This document shows positions 1-10,162 of a stretch of DNA of 64,000 bases, in pieces. Position 1 is the first letter of the stretch. Each line of letters begins with the position of its first letter. The notes under the pieces were generated by a model that searched no databases, was not told where the DNA came from, and worked only from the letters and a program-made list of their open reading frames with translations. The translations under genes were made by a program, and so were the position numbers. The DNA comes from Tardiphaga alba (GTDB lineage: Bacteria; Pseudomonadota; Alphaproteobacteria; Rhizobiales; Xanthobacteraceae): contig NZ_CP036498.1 of the NCBI RefSeq assembly GCF_018279705.1, forward strand, positions 3,427,001 to 3,491,000. Direction: 5' to 3'.

Positions 1-712
1 CATGACGCGCGCAGATGCGTTGTTCTTCGCCGGCCGCGGTACGAAGCTCGCGGCAGGCAGCAAGGCGCTGCTGGTCGGCGGCCTCGATTATGCCGGCGCA
101 GCGAGCCAGCTCCCCTCGACCAGAACCGAAATCGAGACGGTCGAGGCCGACCTGAAGAAGCGCAAGCTCGACGTCACCATGCGCAGCGGCGACGGGATCG
201 GCGAACCTCTCATCCGCAGCGACGCCAAGGGCGCGTCGCTGATCCATCTCGCCACCCACGGCTTCTACAAGACGGCGTCCGACCGCACCGACGCCCTCTG
301 GCGCAGCGGCCTTGTCGCGTCACGGCCGAACCTCAAACGCCCGCCGCAGCGCGACGACAATGACGGCGTGCTCTATGCGCATGAATTGATGAATTGGGAT
401 CTGTCATCCGCGGATCTCGTCGTGCTGTCCGCCTGCCAGACCGCGCTTGGCGATCCCAGCCGTGTCGGCAGCGTCCGCGGGCTTCCCACCGCGCTCGCGA
501 TTGCCGGCGCGCGGCGATCACTATTGACGCTGTGGGAAGTCGAGGACGAAGGCACCGCGAATTTCATGGCGCGCTTCTATCAGGTGCTCGCGGATGACGA
601 TCTCGATTATGCCAGCGCATTGCGCAAAGTCCGTATCGAAGCGATCCACGGCAAGATCAAGGCCGCCAAAGATCCATCGGTCTGGGCGGCCTTTGTGTTT
701 TTCGAGAGTTGA
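1..712 (+). CDS. CHAT-domain protein (caspase-like), 5' end outside window
   Basis: The C-terminal 236 residues of a CHAT (caspase HetF associated with TPRs) domain are visible. The frame is open to the window edge, and the first ATG is at base 2, so the true start and any N-terminal TPR region cannot be seen. The clan CD peptidase dyad is present: a His in LATHGFY (about residue 86 of the visible part) and a Cys in VLSACQTALG (about residue 145). The segment GLPTALAIAGARR and the TLWEV strand that follow are typical of the family. CHAT proteins are caspase-like and often follow TPR arrays; some act in effector or immune systems, others have no known role. No partner gene lies downstream, where an HDAC family gene on the opposite strand converges. 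A gasdermin or other CHAT target is not visible here. Confidence 0.85.
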   Translation, partial: MTRADALFFAGRGTKLAAGSKALLVGGLDYAGAASQLPSTRTEIETVEADLKKRKLDVTMRSGDGIGEPLIRSDAKGASLIHLATHGFYKTASDRTDALWRSGLVASRPNLKRPPQRDDNDGVLYAHELMNWDLSSADLVVLSACQTALGDPSRVGSVRGLPTALAIAGARRSLLTLWEVEDEGTANFMARFYQVLADDDLDYASALRKVRIEAIHGKIKAAKDPSVWAAFVFFES

Positions 713-716
713 GCGT

Positions 717-749
717 GTAGCCCGCATGAGCTTCATTCATGCGGGCTAC
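717..749. terminator. 13-bp perfect inverted repeat between convergent genes
   Basis: GTAGCCCGCATGA (717-729) pairs with TCATGCGGGCTAC (737-749) across a 7-base loop. It lies between the stop of the CHAT gene and the stop of the HDAC gene. There is no long U tract, so it is either a bidirectional terminator or a reduced member of the GTAGCCCGG-type palindromic repeats found elsewhere in the window, for example at 31840-31929. Confidence 0.6.
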
Positions 750-754
750 GAGAA

Positions 755-1801
755 CTATGTTTTACTGAATCCGGTCAGGAAGCTGTCCAAACAATCCTGA
801 ATCGCATCGATGCCGTATCCGCCTTCCTGCACGACGAGGGTGGGCAGATCGGGAGACTGCATCTTGCTGCCGACACTGCCGAAATCCTTCGCATCGAGCT
901 TGAAGATGCCGATCGGATCATCGCGATGCGCATCGAAGCCAAGCGCCACGACGAGTGCATCGGCACCGAATGCACGAACGGCCGCGATCGCTTTGTCGAG
1001 CGCAGCGTTCATCTCGGCGCCACCGGCGCCCGCGGCCAACGGCAGGTTGAGATTGCAGCCCTCGCCTTCGCCATAGCCGGTCTCGTTCGCAAAGCCGGTA
1101 TAGAACGGTACGAAGTCGATGGGATCACCATGGATCGAAATCGTCAGCACGTCCGGCCGCGTGTAGAAAATCTGCTGCGTGCCGTCGCCGTGATGAATAT
1201 CGACGTCGATGATCGCCACCTTCTTGAAGCGGCTGCGCAGCCTTTGCGCGGCAATCGCGCTGTTGTTGAGATAGCAGAAGCCGGTGCCGCGGTCGGCACG
1301 GGCATGATGGCCCGACGGCCGGCACAGGGCATAGGCCGACCGGTCACCGGCGAGGATCGCATCGGCGGCCGTGACCGCCGTTTCCGACGAACGCAGGATG
1401 GAGCGCCAACTGTCGGGACCCATCGGCACCGAGAGATCGCCGAGATACCAGCCGACCTGGCCGATGAAGCCCGTCGCCGGACAATCAGGCCGTGCCGTTT
1501 CCTCGACGCGCCCGCTCCAGTAAGGGAAATATTGCGGCCACACTTCCGGTCCGTGATCGGGCAGCTTCGCCCAGTTTTCCCATGCGGTCTCGAGAAAGCG
1601 GACATAGGCGGCGGTGTGCACCGTGAGCGCCGGCGCGGTGCCATGTTCGGCCGGCAACTCAGGCGTAATCCCGTGACGCGCCAAAGCGCCAAGAAGTCGC
1701 TCGGTGCGAACAGGCGAGTCCTTGATGGGCACGAACTTGCCGTAACGCATGAATTGCTGCGGCGAATGAACCGCCTGATCCGGATGATAGAAAGCACGCA
1801 T
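755..1801 (-). CDS. histone deacetylase family protein, acetylpolyamine amidohydrolase-like
   Basis: A 348-residue arginase/deacetylase-fold zinc hydrolase. Seen in the sequence: a GHH pair at residues 164-166, the metal-binding DVDIHHGDG at 199-207 (Asp201 and His203 as likely Zn ligands), a second Asp ligand in GFDAH near 290, and the catalytic Tyr in EGGYG at 329. All residues needed for deacetylation are intact. Bacterial members of about 340 residues remove acetyl groups from acetylated polyamines or other small amides; histones are not the substrate. The start at 1801 is chosen because AAGGAG sits at the right distance upstream. The frame stays open to 2128, but that extension is basic, low complexity and overlaps the divergent gene. 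An amino-acid decarboxylase/acetyltransferase pair lies 16 kb away; a link through polyamine metabolism is only inference. Confidence 0.9.
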   Translation of the reverse strand: MRAFYHPDQAVHSPQQFMRYGKFVPIKDSPVRTERLLGALARHGITPELPAEHGTAPALTVHTAAYVRFLETAWENWAKLPDHGPEVWPQYFPYWSGRVEETARPDCPATGFIGQVGWYLGDLSVPMGPDSWRSILRSSETAVTAADAILAGDRSAYALCRPSGHHARADRGTGFCYLNNSAIAAQRLRSRFKKVAIIDVDIHHGDGTQQIFYTRPDVLTISIHGDPIDFVPFYTGFANETGYGEGEGCNLNLPLAAGAGGAEMNAALDKAIAAVRAFGADALVVALGFDAHRDDPIGIFKLDAKDFGSVGSKMQSPDLPTLVVQEGGYGIDAIQDCLDSFLTGFSKT

Positions 1802-1969
1802 GGACATCTCCTTCGGTCGGATCGATGAGTTAGCAGACCACGCCATCATCGCCAACGTTTCCACACTGCGGAAAAACCACTCGGCTCTGCGCGAGATCAA
1901 CGCCTCTCGACGTCGCCGATGTAAACGGTCAGACTTGGCATTGTTGTTCGTTCTCTGGAGATGTTGCTG

Positions 1970-3163
1970 ATGCCGTCTGCGCCGATGTCCGGTTTCCCGT
2001 CCGCTCCCACCGATCAGGTCACCTTGGCCAATTGGCGCACCGGCCCCTACAACAAATGGGCGTTTCATCATGTCCGGGACATCGTGCCGTCCGCTGACAT
2101 TGCGAACGAGCCCGGTAATGTCTGGCAATTGGAATCGCGCCCTGCCGATCTGTCTTCACTATCGTTCGAGCATCTCAGTGTCCGCTATTCGCTCGACAAA
2201 CTGATCGGCGAGACCGACACCGACGGATTGGTGATCCTGCATCGCGGCAAGGTGATCTTCGAACATTATGCCAATGGCATGGGGGCGAACACGCCCCACA
2301 TCCTGATGTCGGTTTCGAAATCCATGACCGCGCTGGTGGCCGGCATTCTCGTTGCGAAGGGCGCCATCGATCCCACGCAGAACGTCGTGTCGATCATTCC
2401 GGAACTGCGCGACTCCGTCTATTCCGATGCCACCGTGCGTCATGTCCTGGATATGCGCGTCGGCATCCGCTTCGACGAGAACTATCTCGCGACATCGGGC
2501 CCCATCGTTGAGTATCGCAAATCGACCGGCTGGAATCCGCTCGGCCACGGCGAGAGCCCAAGCGACCTGCGCAGCTTCCTCACCAGCCTGAAGGACCGTG
2601 AAGGTCCGGACAACGGTCCCTTCCATTATGTCTCGCCGAATTCCGACCTGCTCGGCTGGATCATCGAGCGCGCGACCGGGACACGGTTCGCCGATCTGAT
2701 GAGCAAACATCTGTGGCAGCCGATGGGCGCGCAGTATCCGGCCTATGTCACCGTCGATCGCTTCGGCGCGCCGCGCTGTGCAGGCGGCATCTGCATGACG
2801 GTGATGGATCTGGCGCGTGTGGGACAGTTGATGCTGCAAGGCGGCCAGCGCAACGGCGCATCGATCATCCCGTCCGCCTGGATCGATGACATCCTCGCAA
2901 ACGGCGATCCGGCAGCATGGTCCGCGGGCGATCTGGCGCCCTATTTCGGCGACCGATCGATGCACTACCGGAACAAATGGTATGTGTTGAGAGATCGACG
3001 CATGGCGCTCGGTCTCGGCATTCATGGCCAGAACATTTTTGTCGAACCCGCAAAGGAGCTGGTGATCGCGAAAATGTCGTCACAGATAGCACCGCTGGAT
3101 GCCGCGCTCACCGAACTGACGCTACGCTTCGCGGAAGCGGTGAGTGACCATATCGAGAGATAG
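1970..3163 (+). CDS. serine hydrolase, class C beta-lactamase fold (NylB-like)
   Basis: A 397-residue penicillin-binding-protein-like serine hydrolase. The SxxK motif is SVSK (about residues 114-117), and the second motif is the Tyr in HYVSPNSDLLGW (about 220), the arrangement seen in 6-aminohexanoate-dimer hydrolase (NylB) and EstB-type esterases and not the YxN of true AmpC enzymes. There is no N-terminal signal peptide, so it is probably cytoplasmic. GGAG ends 9 bases before the ATG at 1970, which I prefer over the in-frame ATG at 1961 that sits directly on that motif. It is divergent from the HDAC gene, with about 170 bases between them. The likely activity is amide or ester hydrolysis; the natural substrate cannot be told from sequence. 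Confidence 0.88.
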   Translation: MPSAPMSGFPSAPTDQVTLANWRTGPYNKWAFHHVRDIVPSADIANEPGNVWQLESRPADLSSLSFEHLSVRYSLDKLIGETDTDGLVILHRGKVIFEHYANGMGANTPHILMSVSKSMTALVAGILVAKGAIDPTQNVVSIIPELRDSVYSDATVRHVLDMRVGIRFDENYLATSGPIVEYRKSTGWNPLGHGESPSDLRSFLTSLKDREGPDNGPFHYVSPNSDLLGWIIERATGTRFADLMSKHLWQPMGAQYPAYVTVDRFGAPRCAGGICMTVMDLARVGQLMLQGGQRNGASIIPSAWIDDILANGDPAAWSAGDLAPYFGDRSMHYRNKWYVLRDRRMALGLGIHGQNIFVEPAKELVIAKMSSQIAPLDAALTELTLRFAEAVSDHIER

Positions 3164-3245
3164 AAGCCCCACACCGGCGCGCTATCTTTACTCAACCTGT
3201 GATATACATCAGCCTGCAGCGCGATCATTTTGACCGCGCCGATCA

Positions 3246-3261
3246 AATCGTATATACGATT
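3246..3261. promoter_or_regulatory. 16-bp perfect palindrome at brnT start, candidate BrnA operator
   Basis: AATCGTATATACGATT is its own reverse complement and ends two bases before the brnT ATG at 3264. Its TATA core could serve as or overlap a -10 element. BrnA antitoxins are known to repress their own operon, so this is the natural candidate operator. No Shine-Dalgarno sequence fits between it and the ATG. Confidence 0.6.
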
Positions 3262-3263
3262 AA

Positions 3264-3518
3264 ATGGCTGATTTCGATCCGACTAAGGAAGCGAAGAACC
3301 TCGAGAAACACCACATCTCACTAGAGCGGTGGGGTGAACTCTCGGTTTTAGCCATAATGCGGGACGATCGTTTTGACTATGGCGAACCGCGATATCGCGC
3401 CTATGGTTTGATCGATGGACAATCATACTGCCTCGTCTTCACGATGCGCGACGGCGCCAAGCGCCCCATCAGCCTGCGCCGCGCGCATGCAAAGGAAATG
3501 AAGCGCTATGTCACGTAA
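3264..3518 (+). CDS. brnT: BrnT family type II toxin (ribonuclease)
   Basis: An 84-residue DUF497/BrnT protein. The N-terminal FDPTKEAKNLEKHHISL segment and the C-terminal RPISLRRAHAKEMKRY are family hallmarks. The latter contains the Arg and His/Lys cluster associated with the RelE-like ribonuclease fold. BrnT toxins cleave RNA and stop translation; BrnA binds and neutralises them. The gene overlaps brnA by 11 bases, the usual toxin-first order of this family. A 16-bp palindrome lies directly before the start codon and no ribosome binding site is visible, so initiation may be weak or leaderless. The pair is convergent with pyrG and sits where the housekeeping block tpiA-secG-pyrG ends, consistent with insertion as a mobile module, although no recombination scar was seen. 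Confidence 0.9.
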   Translation: MADFDPTKEAKNLEKHHISLERWGELSVLAIMRDDRFDYGEPRYRAYGLIDGQSYCLVFTMRDGAKRPISLRRAHAKEMKRYVT

Positions 3519-3786
3519 GCTGAAAGAACCAGTGTTTGACGATGACAACCCGGAATGGACCGAACAGGATTTCGCGATCGCGACGACCTTCGAGCCGAGC
3601 ATCAAAGCCAGCGACCTGACGCCGGAAATCCTTGCTGGTGTCGCCAGACGCGGTCCGCAGAAAGCGCCGACCAAAGTGCCGGTCTCGCTTCGCCTTAGCG
3701 CAGACGTCGTGAAGCACTTCAAGGATACCGGACCCGGCTGGCAAAGCCGGATCGACGACGCGTTGCGCAAGATCGCAAAGGTGTAG
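3508..3786 (+). CDS. brnA: BrnA family antitoxin
   Basis: A 92-residue BrnA antitoxin. The N-terminal half (DDDNPEWTEQDFAIA) is acidic and resembles the toxin-binding region. The C-terminal half holds the ribbon-helix-helix type DNA-binding segment: VSLRLSADVVKHFKDTGPGWQSRIDDALRK, here split as VSLRLSADVVKHF then GPGWQSRIDDAL. The GxGWQxRI signature is typical of BrnA. It starts inside the 3' end of brnT, so the two are translationally coupled. By family knowledge BrnA neutralises BrnT and the complex represses the operon; the palindrome at 3246-3261 is the likely target. The stop lies 47 bases from the end of pyrG on the other strand. Confidence 0.9.
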   Translation: MSRKLKEPVFDDDNPEWTEQDFAIATTFEPSIKASDLTPEILAGVARRGPQKAPTKVPVSLRLSADVVKHFKDTGPGWQSRIDDALRKIAKV

Positions 3787-3833
3787 TTGGAAAGGCGGGG
3801 GCCACACGTCTCCCCGCCCCGCAATCCCGACGT

Positions 3834-5477
<1,644 letters not shown>

Positions 5478-5566
5478 TTAAGGCCTTGATCTCGATTCGC
5501 CAAAACGAATCGCAGCACCCGACCGAGATCCGGCGAGGCTGTGGGTGACTGGGATTTCGAAATGAT

Positions 5567-5615
5567 AACAGCCCTTGATGGGGCTGTTGAGGCAGGATGG
5601 AAGCACCCATCCTGC
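5567..5615 (-). terminator. two stem-loops between secG and pyrG
   Basis: AACAGCCC (5567-5574) pairs with GGGCTGTT (5581-5588), and GCAGGATGG (5592-5600) pairs with CCATCCTGC (5607-5615). Neither has a U run on the minus strand, so an attenuator or RNA-processing role is as likely as termination. GCAGGATGG resembles the arm of the GTAGGATGGG repeats at 10.1 and 26.9 kb. Confidence 0.45.
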
Positions 5616-5641
5616 ATGGCGCCAATGCATCAGCGCGCAAG

Positions 5642-6016
5642 TTACCGCGATTGCGGTGCCTGCGGTGCTTCGTCGGCCTTCTTCAGCGAGTCGAGAAGGC
5701 CACCCGAGGTCGGCGCGGTCAGCGGCGACGGAGCGCCCTGCTGGGTCGACGGCGCGGTGCCCGGAATGATCGAGCTCGGACCGCGGTTATAGGTCGCCAG
5801 CCAGGACAGGAACATCGAGGTCAGGAAGAAGCCGACCGCCAGGAACGCTGTGGTGCGGGTCAGGAGGTTGGCCGTACCGCGGCCGGTCATGAAACCACCA
5901 CCACCGCCGCCGCCACTGCCAATACCGAGGCCGCCGCCTTCCGACTTCTGCAGCAGCACGACGCCGATCAGGGCGGCGACGATCATCAGGTGAATTACGA
6001 TAACGACGCTTTGCAT
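5642..6016 (-). CDS. secG: preprotein translocase subunit SecG
   Basis: A 124-residue SecG, the small accessory membrane subunit of the SecYEG translocon. Helix 1 covers about residues 3-22 (VVIVIHLMIVAALIGVVLLQ), followed by the conserved KSEGGGLGIGSGG glycine-rich loop and a second helix at about 53-73. The C-terminal tail is rich in Pro, Ser and Ala, as is common in alphaproteobacteria. The ATG at 6016 is chosen: it has AAGGA six bases upstream, and an in-frame TTG 18 bases earlier would only add a charged tail. It follows tpiA on the same strand, the usual rhizobial order tpiA-secG-pyrG. Confidence 0.95.
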   Translation of the reverse strand: MQSVVIVIHLMIVAALIGVVLLQKSEGGGLGIGSGGGGGGGFMTGRGTANLLTRTTAFLAVGFFLTSMFLSWLATYNRGPSSIIPGTAPSTQQGAPSPLTAPTSGGLLDSLKKADEAPQAPQSR

Positions 6017-6174
6017 CTTGTCCTTCCATCGCAAGCACGCCGCGCCGATCGCCGGCTGCAGTCTGAGGGCTCGCGGGGTTTGAATCTGCAGGTGTCTACA
6101 CGAAGGAGGCTGAAATTGCCAACCCTTTGGGCGGAAACCTCAAACCTCTCCCGTGTGAAGGGAACGTTCCTGAT

Positions 6175-6948
6175 TTAGGGACACCCAGCCGCAATTGCCA
6201 GGAAGTCGGCCGCCTTCAGGCTGGCGCCGCCGACCAGCGCGCCGTTCACGTTGGGAACCGCCATCAACTCCTTGGCATTCGAGGGCTTTACCGAGCCGCC
6301 ATAGAGAATCTTGATCGACGGCCCCTCGTTCTTGAAACGCTGGTTGAGGTGTTCGCGGATAAACTTATGAACTTGCTCGACATCTTGTGCGGTCGGAGTC
6401 AATCCGGTGCCGATCGCCCAGACCGGCTCATAGGCCACGATCAGGTTGCCCGACGTGCAGTCGTCCGGTAGTGAGCCCTTGAGCTGGGCGCCGCAGACAT
6501 CGAGCGTCTTGCCGGCATCGCGCTCGGCCTGCGTCTCGCCGATGCAGACGATGGCGGTCAGGCCGGCACGCCAGGCGGCCAGCGCCTTTTCGCGGACAAC
6601 GGCATCGCTCTCGCCGTGATCGGCACGGCGCTCGGAGTGACCGACGATGATGGCGGTGGCGCCGGCATCAGCCAGCATCTCGGCGGAAATGTCGCCGGTG
6701 TGGGCGCCTGAGGCCTTGGGGTGACAGTCCTGCGCACCCACGGTCACGGCATGTTTGCCTTCCTGCCCGAAGCTCGATGCCTTGGCGGCGAAGCCAGCCA
6801 GCAACGTCACTGGCGGGCAAACCAGAAGGTCCGCCTTTCCAGTCACTTCCGGCGCACCGCGAAGCATTGCTTCGAACTCGGTGATGGATGTCTTGAGGCC
6901 GTTCATCTTCCAATTGCCAGCGATCAGCGGCCGAACGGCATCAGTCAT
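6175..6948 (-). CDS. tpiA: triosephosphate isomerase
   Basis: A 257-residue TIM-barrel enzyme interconverting dihydroxyacetone phosphate and glyceraldehyde 3-phosphate. Catalytic residues are visible: Asn12 and Lys14 in AGNWKMNG, His104 in IVGHSERR and Glu174 in [11 protein letters not shown]. The phosphate-gripper glycines (ILYGGSVK) are near the C-terminus. It is the first gene of the minus-strand tpiA-secG-pyrG series, with about 160 bases to secG. Confidence 0.98.
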   Translation of the reverse strand: MTDAVRPLIAGNWKMNGLKTSITEFEAMLRGAPEVTGKADLLVCPPVTLLAGFAAKASSFGQEGKHAVTVGAQDCHPKASGAHTGDISAEMLADAGATAIIVGHSERRADHGESDAVVREKALAAWRAGLTAIVCIGETQAERDAGKTLDVCGAQLKGSLPDDCTSGNLIVAYEPVWAIGTGLTPTAQDVEQVHKFIREHLNQRFKNEGPSIKILYGGSVKPSNAKELMAVPNVNGALVGGASLKAADFLAIAAGCP

Positions 6949-7014
6949 GAGGTATATCCCGTGATTATGAGAGAGTGTGGTGATCCCCTGAGCTAACAGA
7001 GGCCGCCCGGAGGC

Positions 7015-7602
7015 TCAAGCCGACCCACCGCCACGGCTGCCGCGATGGCGCCTGATGTCCTCCGCCGTCGGATCCGGCGCTTGCGGATTGAAGCCATGCC
7101 AGCCCGAGGATTCCAGCTCGGTGCGACGGGCGGTGACATCCACCGATGACGGATGGAGCACGGCCTCAAGCCTCTCCTTGTCCGCAGCCTCAACCTTGGC
7201 GCTGACCAGCGAACCACCGCGGCGGATGCTTTCGGCATAGACCTCGGCCTCGTTCACGGCGACGCCGGCTTCCGCCAGCATGCCGATAACCCCGCCAGCA
7301 GCGCCGGCGACCGCCGCGCCGGTCGCTGCGGCGGCGAGCCAGCCGGCCGCCACCACCGGACCCAGGCCGGGAATTGCGAGCAGGCCGAGGCCCGCCAGCA
7401 ATCCGCCGAAACCGCCAAAGCCGGCACCGATCGCGGCGCCCTTGCCAGCGCCTCCCGCGAGGTCGGGCGCGTACCATTTGTCCGCATTATTGGCGATGAT
7501 GCTGATGTCGTCCTCGGCCACGCCGGCCTCGCGCAGCTGCGCGACGGCTTTCTGCGCATCACCATAGTCGTCGAACAGGCGGGAGATCGTCACTTTAGTC
7601 AT
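7015..7602 (-). CDS. general stress protein with YflT-like N-terminal domain and glycine-rich membrane region
   Basis: 195 residues. Residues 1-45 (MTKVTISRLFDDYGDAQKAV, then VAEDDISIIANN) match the ferredoxin-like YflT / general stress protein 17M domain. Residues about 50-115 form two or three glycine/alanine-rich hydrophobic segments resembling a glycine zipper (GAGFGGFGGLLAGLGLLAIPG). A second charged domain follows, with a tail ending RGSRGGGSA. The start at 7602 has AGGAGA upstream; the frame is open to 7716 but the extension lacks conservation signs. The function is unknown; relatives are induced by stress and probably sit in the inner membrane. It lies 13 bases downstream of the small PepSY-like gene on the same strand, so they may be co-transcribed. 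Confidence 0.8.
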   Translation of the reverse strand: MTKVTISRLFDDYGDAQKAVAQLREAGVAEDDISIIANNADKWYAPDLAGGAGKGAAIGAGFGGFGGLLAGLGLLAIPGLGPVVAAGWLAAAATGAAVAGAAGGVIGMLAEAGVAVNEAEVYAESIRRGGSLVSAKVEAADKERLEAVLHPSSVDVTARRTELESSGWHGFNPQAPDPTAEDIRRHRGSRGGGSA

Positions 7603-7615
7603 CGGCGTCTCCTGC

Positions 7616-7942
7616 TCACTCCGGCTGTGCCGAGACATTGCCCTTGAAATCAACGCTGACCCGGACGCGCTGCGTGCCGTTCTTGGCGGTGCCGCGCCAG
7701 ATGCCCTGGCTGTCATTCATCAATTGCGACACGTCGGAGAAGCCGCGCGAAACCAGCAAGTCGCGCGCCTGTCCTTCCGAGAAACTGTTTGCCCCGACAG
7801 ACAATGGCGCAGTGGTCGGCGCCATGGATTTGGGCTGCACGACACTCGGATTTTCCATCGCAGGGTTCTGCTGTGCCAAACCCGACGAAACCGCCAGCCA
7901 GAGGCTGGCGACGGCCACTGCTCCGCCTGCCCAGATTCGCAT
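7616..7942 (-). CDS. small exported protein, PepSY-like
   Basis: 108 residues with a clear Sec signal peptide (MRIWAGGAVAVASLWLAVSS, cleavage near LAQQN). The mature C-terminal half (SEGQARDLLVSRGFSDVSQL, a GIWRGTA turn and RVRVSVDFKGNV) has the helix plus two-strand pattern of PepSY-like domains common in Bradyrhizobium periplasmic proteins. The start at 7942 has GGGAGGAC upstream. The frame is open further, to 8203, but that would overlap the divergent ppiD. The role is unknown; periplasmic location is inferred from the signal peptide. Confidence 0.75.
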   Translation of the reverse strand: MRIWAGGAVAVASLWLAVSSGLAQQNPAMENPSVVQPKSMAPTTAPLSVGANSFSEGQARDLLVSRGFSDVSQLMNDSQGIWRGTAKNGTQRVRVSVDFKGNVSAQPE

Positions 7943-8175
7943 GTGTCCTCCCCGGTCGGCCGGCCCGGCCTGCTGCATCAATCGACGGAACCGGCAGAAG
8001 TTCCATCCCCTGAAATCCGGCCAAGCGCCTGAAACCGCTTCAATCCGTCCCTTTCCGGCCGGTTGCGACAGCGCCACCGTCACTTTATGATGCATCTCCA
8101 ATTTGGCGACGCCCTCACGCGGCCTGAGCCGCTGGCGCGAGCCGGTTCCCCTCCTGACAGACAAGATTGACCCCA

Positions 8176-10083
8176 ATGCTTCGAGGAATACGCAAGGCCT
8201 CATCCAACTGGATTGGCAAGATGATCATGAGCGTCGTGATGGGCGTGCTCATCATCAGCTTTGGCGTCTGGGGCATCGGTGACGCTTTCAAGGGATCGAC
8301 CCAGACCAAGGTCGCCTCCATCGGCTCTACCGATATTTCCACGGAGCAGTTCCGCCAGCTTTTCAATGACAAGCTGCAGCAGATCGGCCGCCAGTTCGGC
8401 CGCCCGCTGACGCCGGAACAGGCCCGCGCTTTCGGTCTCGATCGCCAGGTGTTGCAGCAGGTGATTTCGGAAGCCGCACTCGATGAGGACGCCCGTCGTA
8501 AGGGTCTTGGTGTGTCGGATCAGGAAGTGCTGCGCCAGATCATGACCGATACGAACTTCCAGGGCATGAACGGCCAATTCGACGCCGGCCGCTTCCAGCA
8601 GCTGATCCGCTCGCTCGGCTACACCGAACAGCGCTACATCGCCGAACAGCGCAAGGTGTCGCTGCGTCGCCAGATCGCCTCCACGGTCACCACCGGCGTC
8701 GAAGCGCCGAAGACCATGGTCGAAGCCCTCAGCCGTTTCCAGAACGAACAGCGCACCATCGACTATGTGAAGCTCGATGCGGCGCAGGCCGGCACCATCG
8801 ACGCGCCCTCGCCCGAAGCGCTGGCCGCCTATTTCGATGAGCGCAAGACCCAGTTCCGCGCTCCCGAATATCGCAAGATCGCCTTCCTCGCGATGACTCC
8901 GGAAGAGATGGGCAAGTGGTCGACGGTGTCCGACGAGGACGCCAAGAAACTCTATGACGAGCGCAAGGACCGAATCTCGACGCCGGAGCAGCGCCAGATT
9001 TCGCAAATCGTGTTCCCCAATGCGGAAGAAGCGAAGGCCGCCCATGCCAAGCTGAGCGGCAGCTTCTCGTTCGACGACCTCGCCAAGGAGCGCGGCCTGA
9101 CGGCATCGGATATCGATCTCGGCATGGTCGCCAAGGCCGGCATTCTCGACCCGTCGGTTGCCGATGCCGCCTTCTCGCTGGCGCCCGATGGCATCAGCCA
9201 GCCCATCACCGGCCGCTTCGGCACGACCATCGTCAAGGTCGGCAAGATCCAGCCGGGAACCACGCCGAGCTATGACAGCGTGGCGGCGACTATCAAGCGT
9301 GATCTCGGCATCGAGCGTGCCCGCGCGGTCGTGAACGAGATGCACAACAAGGTCGAGGACGAACGCGGCGGCGGCGCCAACATCGTCGATGCCGCCAAGA
9401 AGCTCGGCCTCAATGCCGTGACCATCGAGGCGATCGACCGCTCCGGCCGTGGCCTCGACGGCCAGCCGGTGACCGGCCTGCCCGCCGGTACCGATCTCGT
9501 GTCGCAAGCTTTCAGCAGCGATGTCGGCGTCGATAATGACGCCATCCAGGCTGGCGGCGGTTACATCTGGTACGACGTGCTCGACATCAAGCCGTCGCGC
9601 GACCGCGCCCTTGACGAGGTCAAAGCCCAGGTCGAAACCCGCTGGCGCGAGGATGAAGTCACGAAGCGCCTGCGCACCAAGGCCGAAGAGATGGTCAAGA
9701 AGCTCGAAGGCGGCGCCAAGCTCGCCGACGAAGCTGCAGCGGCCGGTCTCAAGGTCACAACCTCCGCGCCGTTCAAGCGCGATGCCACGGTCGCCGATCT
9801 GTCGCCGGGCGTGATGCAGGCCGTGTTCCGCGGCGTGAAGGATGCCGCCGGCCAGGCGCCGGGGGCCGGCACCGCCGACTGGATCGTGTATCGCATCACC
9901 GACATCACGGCACCGACCGTGGATATGGCGTCCGAGGATGCCAAGAAGCTCAAGGAAACGCTGCAGCGCGGCGTGACCGACGAACTGGTGGCGCAATACA
10001 TCACCAAGCTCGAGCAGCAGGTCGGGACCAAGATCAATCAGGAAGCATTTGCGCTCGCCACCGGCGCAACCAGCAGTAACTGA
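8176..10083 (+). CDS. ppiD: peptidylprolyl isomerase, PpiD/SurA-N type membrane chaperone
   Basis: 635 residues. A single N-terminal transmembrane helix ([20 protein letters not shown], about residues 12-32) anchors a periplasmic SurA-N-like domain (about 40-190; [18 protein letters not shown]) followed by a parvulin-type rotamase region (about 235-370) and a second weaker rotamase-like half. PpiD helps newly translocated outer-membrane proteins fold at the Sec exit. The ATG at 8176 is preferred; an in-frame TTG lies 9 bases upstream. It is divergent from the PepSY-like gene. In many Rhizobiales this gene directly precedes the trp cluster, as it does here. Confidence 0.92.
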   Translation: MLRGIRKASSNWIGKMIMSVVMGVLIISFGVWGIGDAFKGSTQTKVASIGSTDISTEQFRQLFNDKLQQIGRQFGRPLTPEQARAFGLDRQVLQQVISEAALDEDARRKGLGVSDQEVLRQIMTDTNFQGMNGQFDAGRFQQLIRSLGYTEQRYIAEQRKVSLRRQIASTVTTGVEAPKTMVEALSRFQNEQRTIDYVKLDAAQAGTIDAPSPEALAAYFDERKTQFRAPEYRKIAFLAMTPEEMGKWSTVSDEDAKKLYDERKDRISTPEQRQISQIVFPNAEEAKAAHAKLSGSFSFDDLAKERGLTASDIDLGMVAKAGILDPSVADAAFSLAPDGISQPITGRFGTTIVKVGKIQPGTTPSYDSVAATIKRDLGIERARAVVNEMHNKVEDERGGGANIVDAAKKLGLNAVTIEAIDRSGRGLDGQPVTGLPAGTDLVSQAFSSDVGVDNDAIQAGGGYIWYDVLDIKPSRDRALDEVKAQVETRWREDEVTKRLRTKAEEMVKKLEGGAKLADEAAAAGLKVTTSAPFKRDATVADLSPGVMQAVFRGVKDAAGQAPGAGTADWIVYRITDITAPTVDMASEDAKKLKETLQRGVTDELVAQYITKLEQQVGTKINQEAFALATGATSSN

Positions 10084-10094
10084 TGTTCGGAATC

Positions 10095-10130
10095 GGGGAT
10101 GGGTTTCGCTGACGCGCAACCCATCCTACA
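10095..10130. repeat. short palindromic repeat, GATGGGTT type
   Basis: GGATGGGTT (10097-10105) pairs with AACCCATCC (10118-10126), followed by TAC. It is a minimal copy of the larger repeat at 26923-27028 and lies between ppiD and trpD. It could act as a weak terminator or mRNA stabiliser. Confidence 0.65.
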
Positions 10131-10162
10131 AGGCTCCATCGCATTACTTTCGAAAGCACCCC

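Noticed and set aside
926..1828. 300-codon plus-strand frame opposite the HDAC gene
   Set aside because: Antisense to conserved zinc motifs and without any recognisable domain.
8200..10119. Open frame of 639 codons opposite ppiD
   Set aside because: It is in exact antisense register with ppiD and has no recognisable domain.
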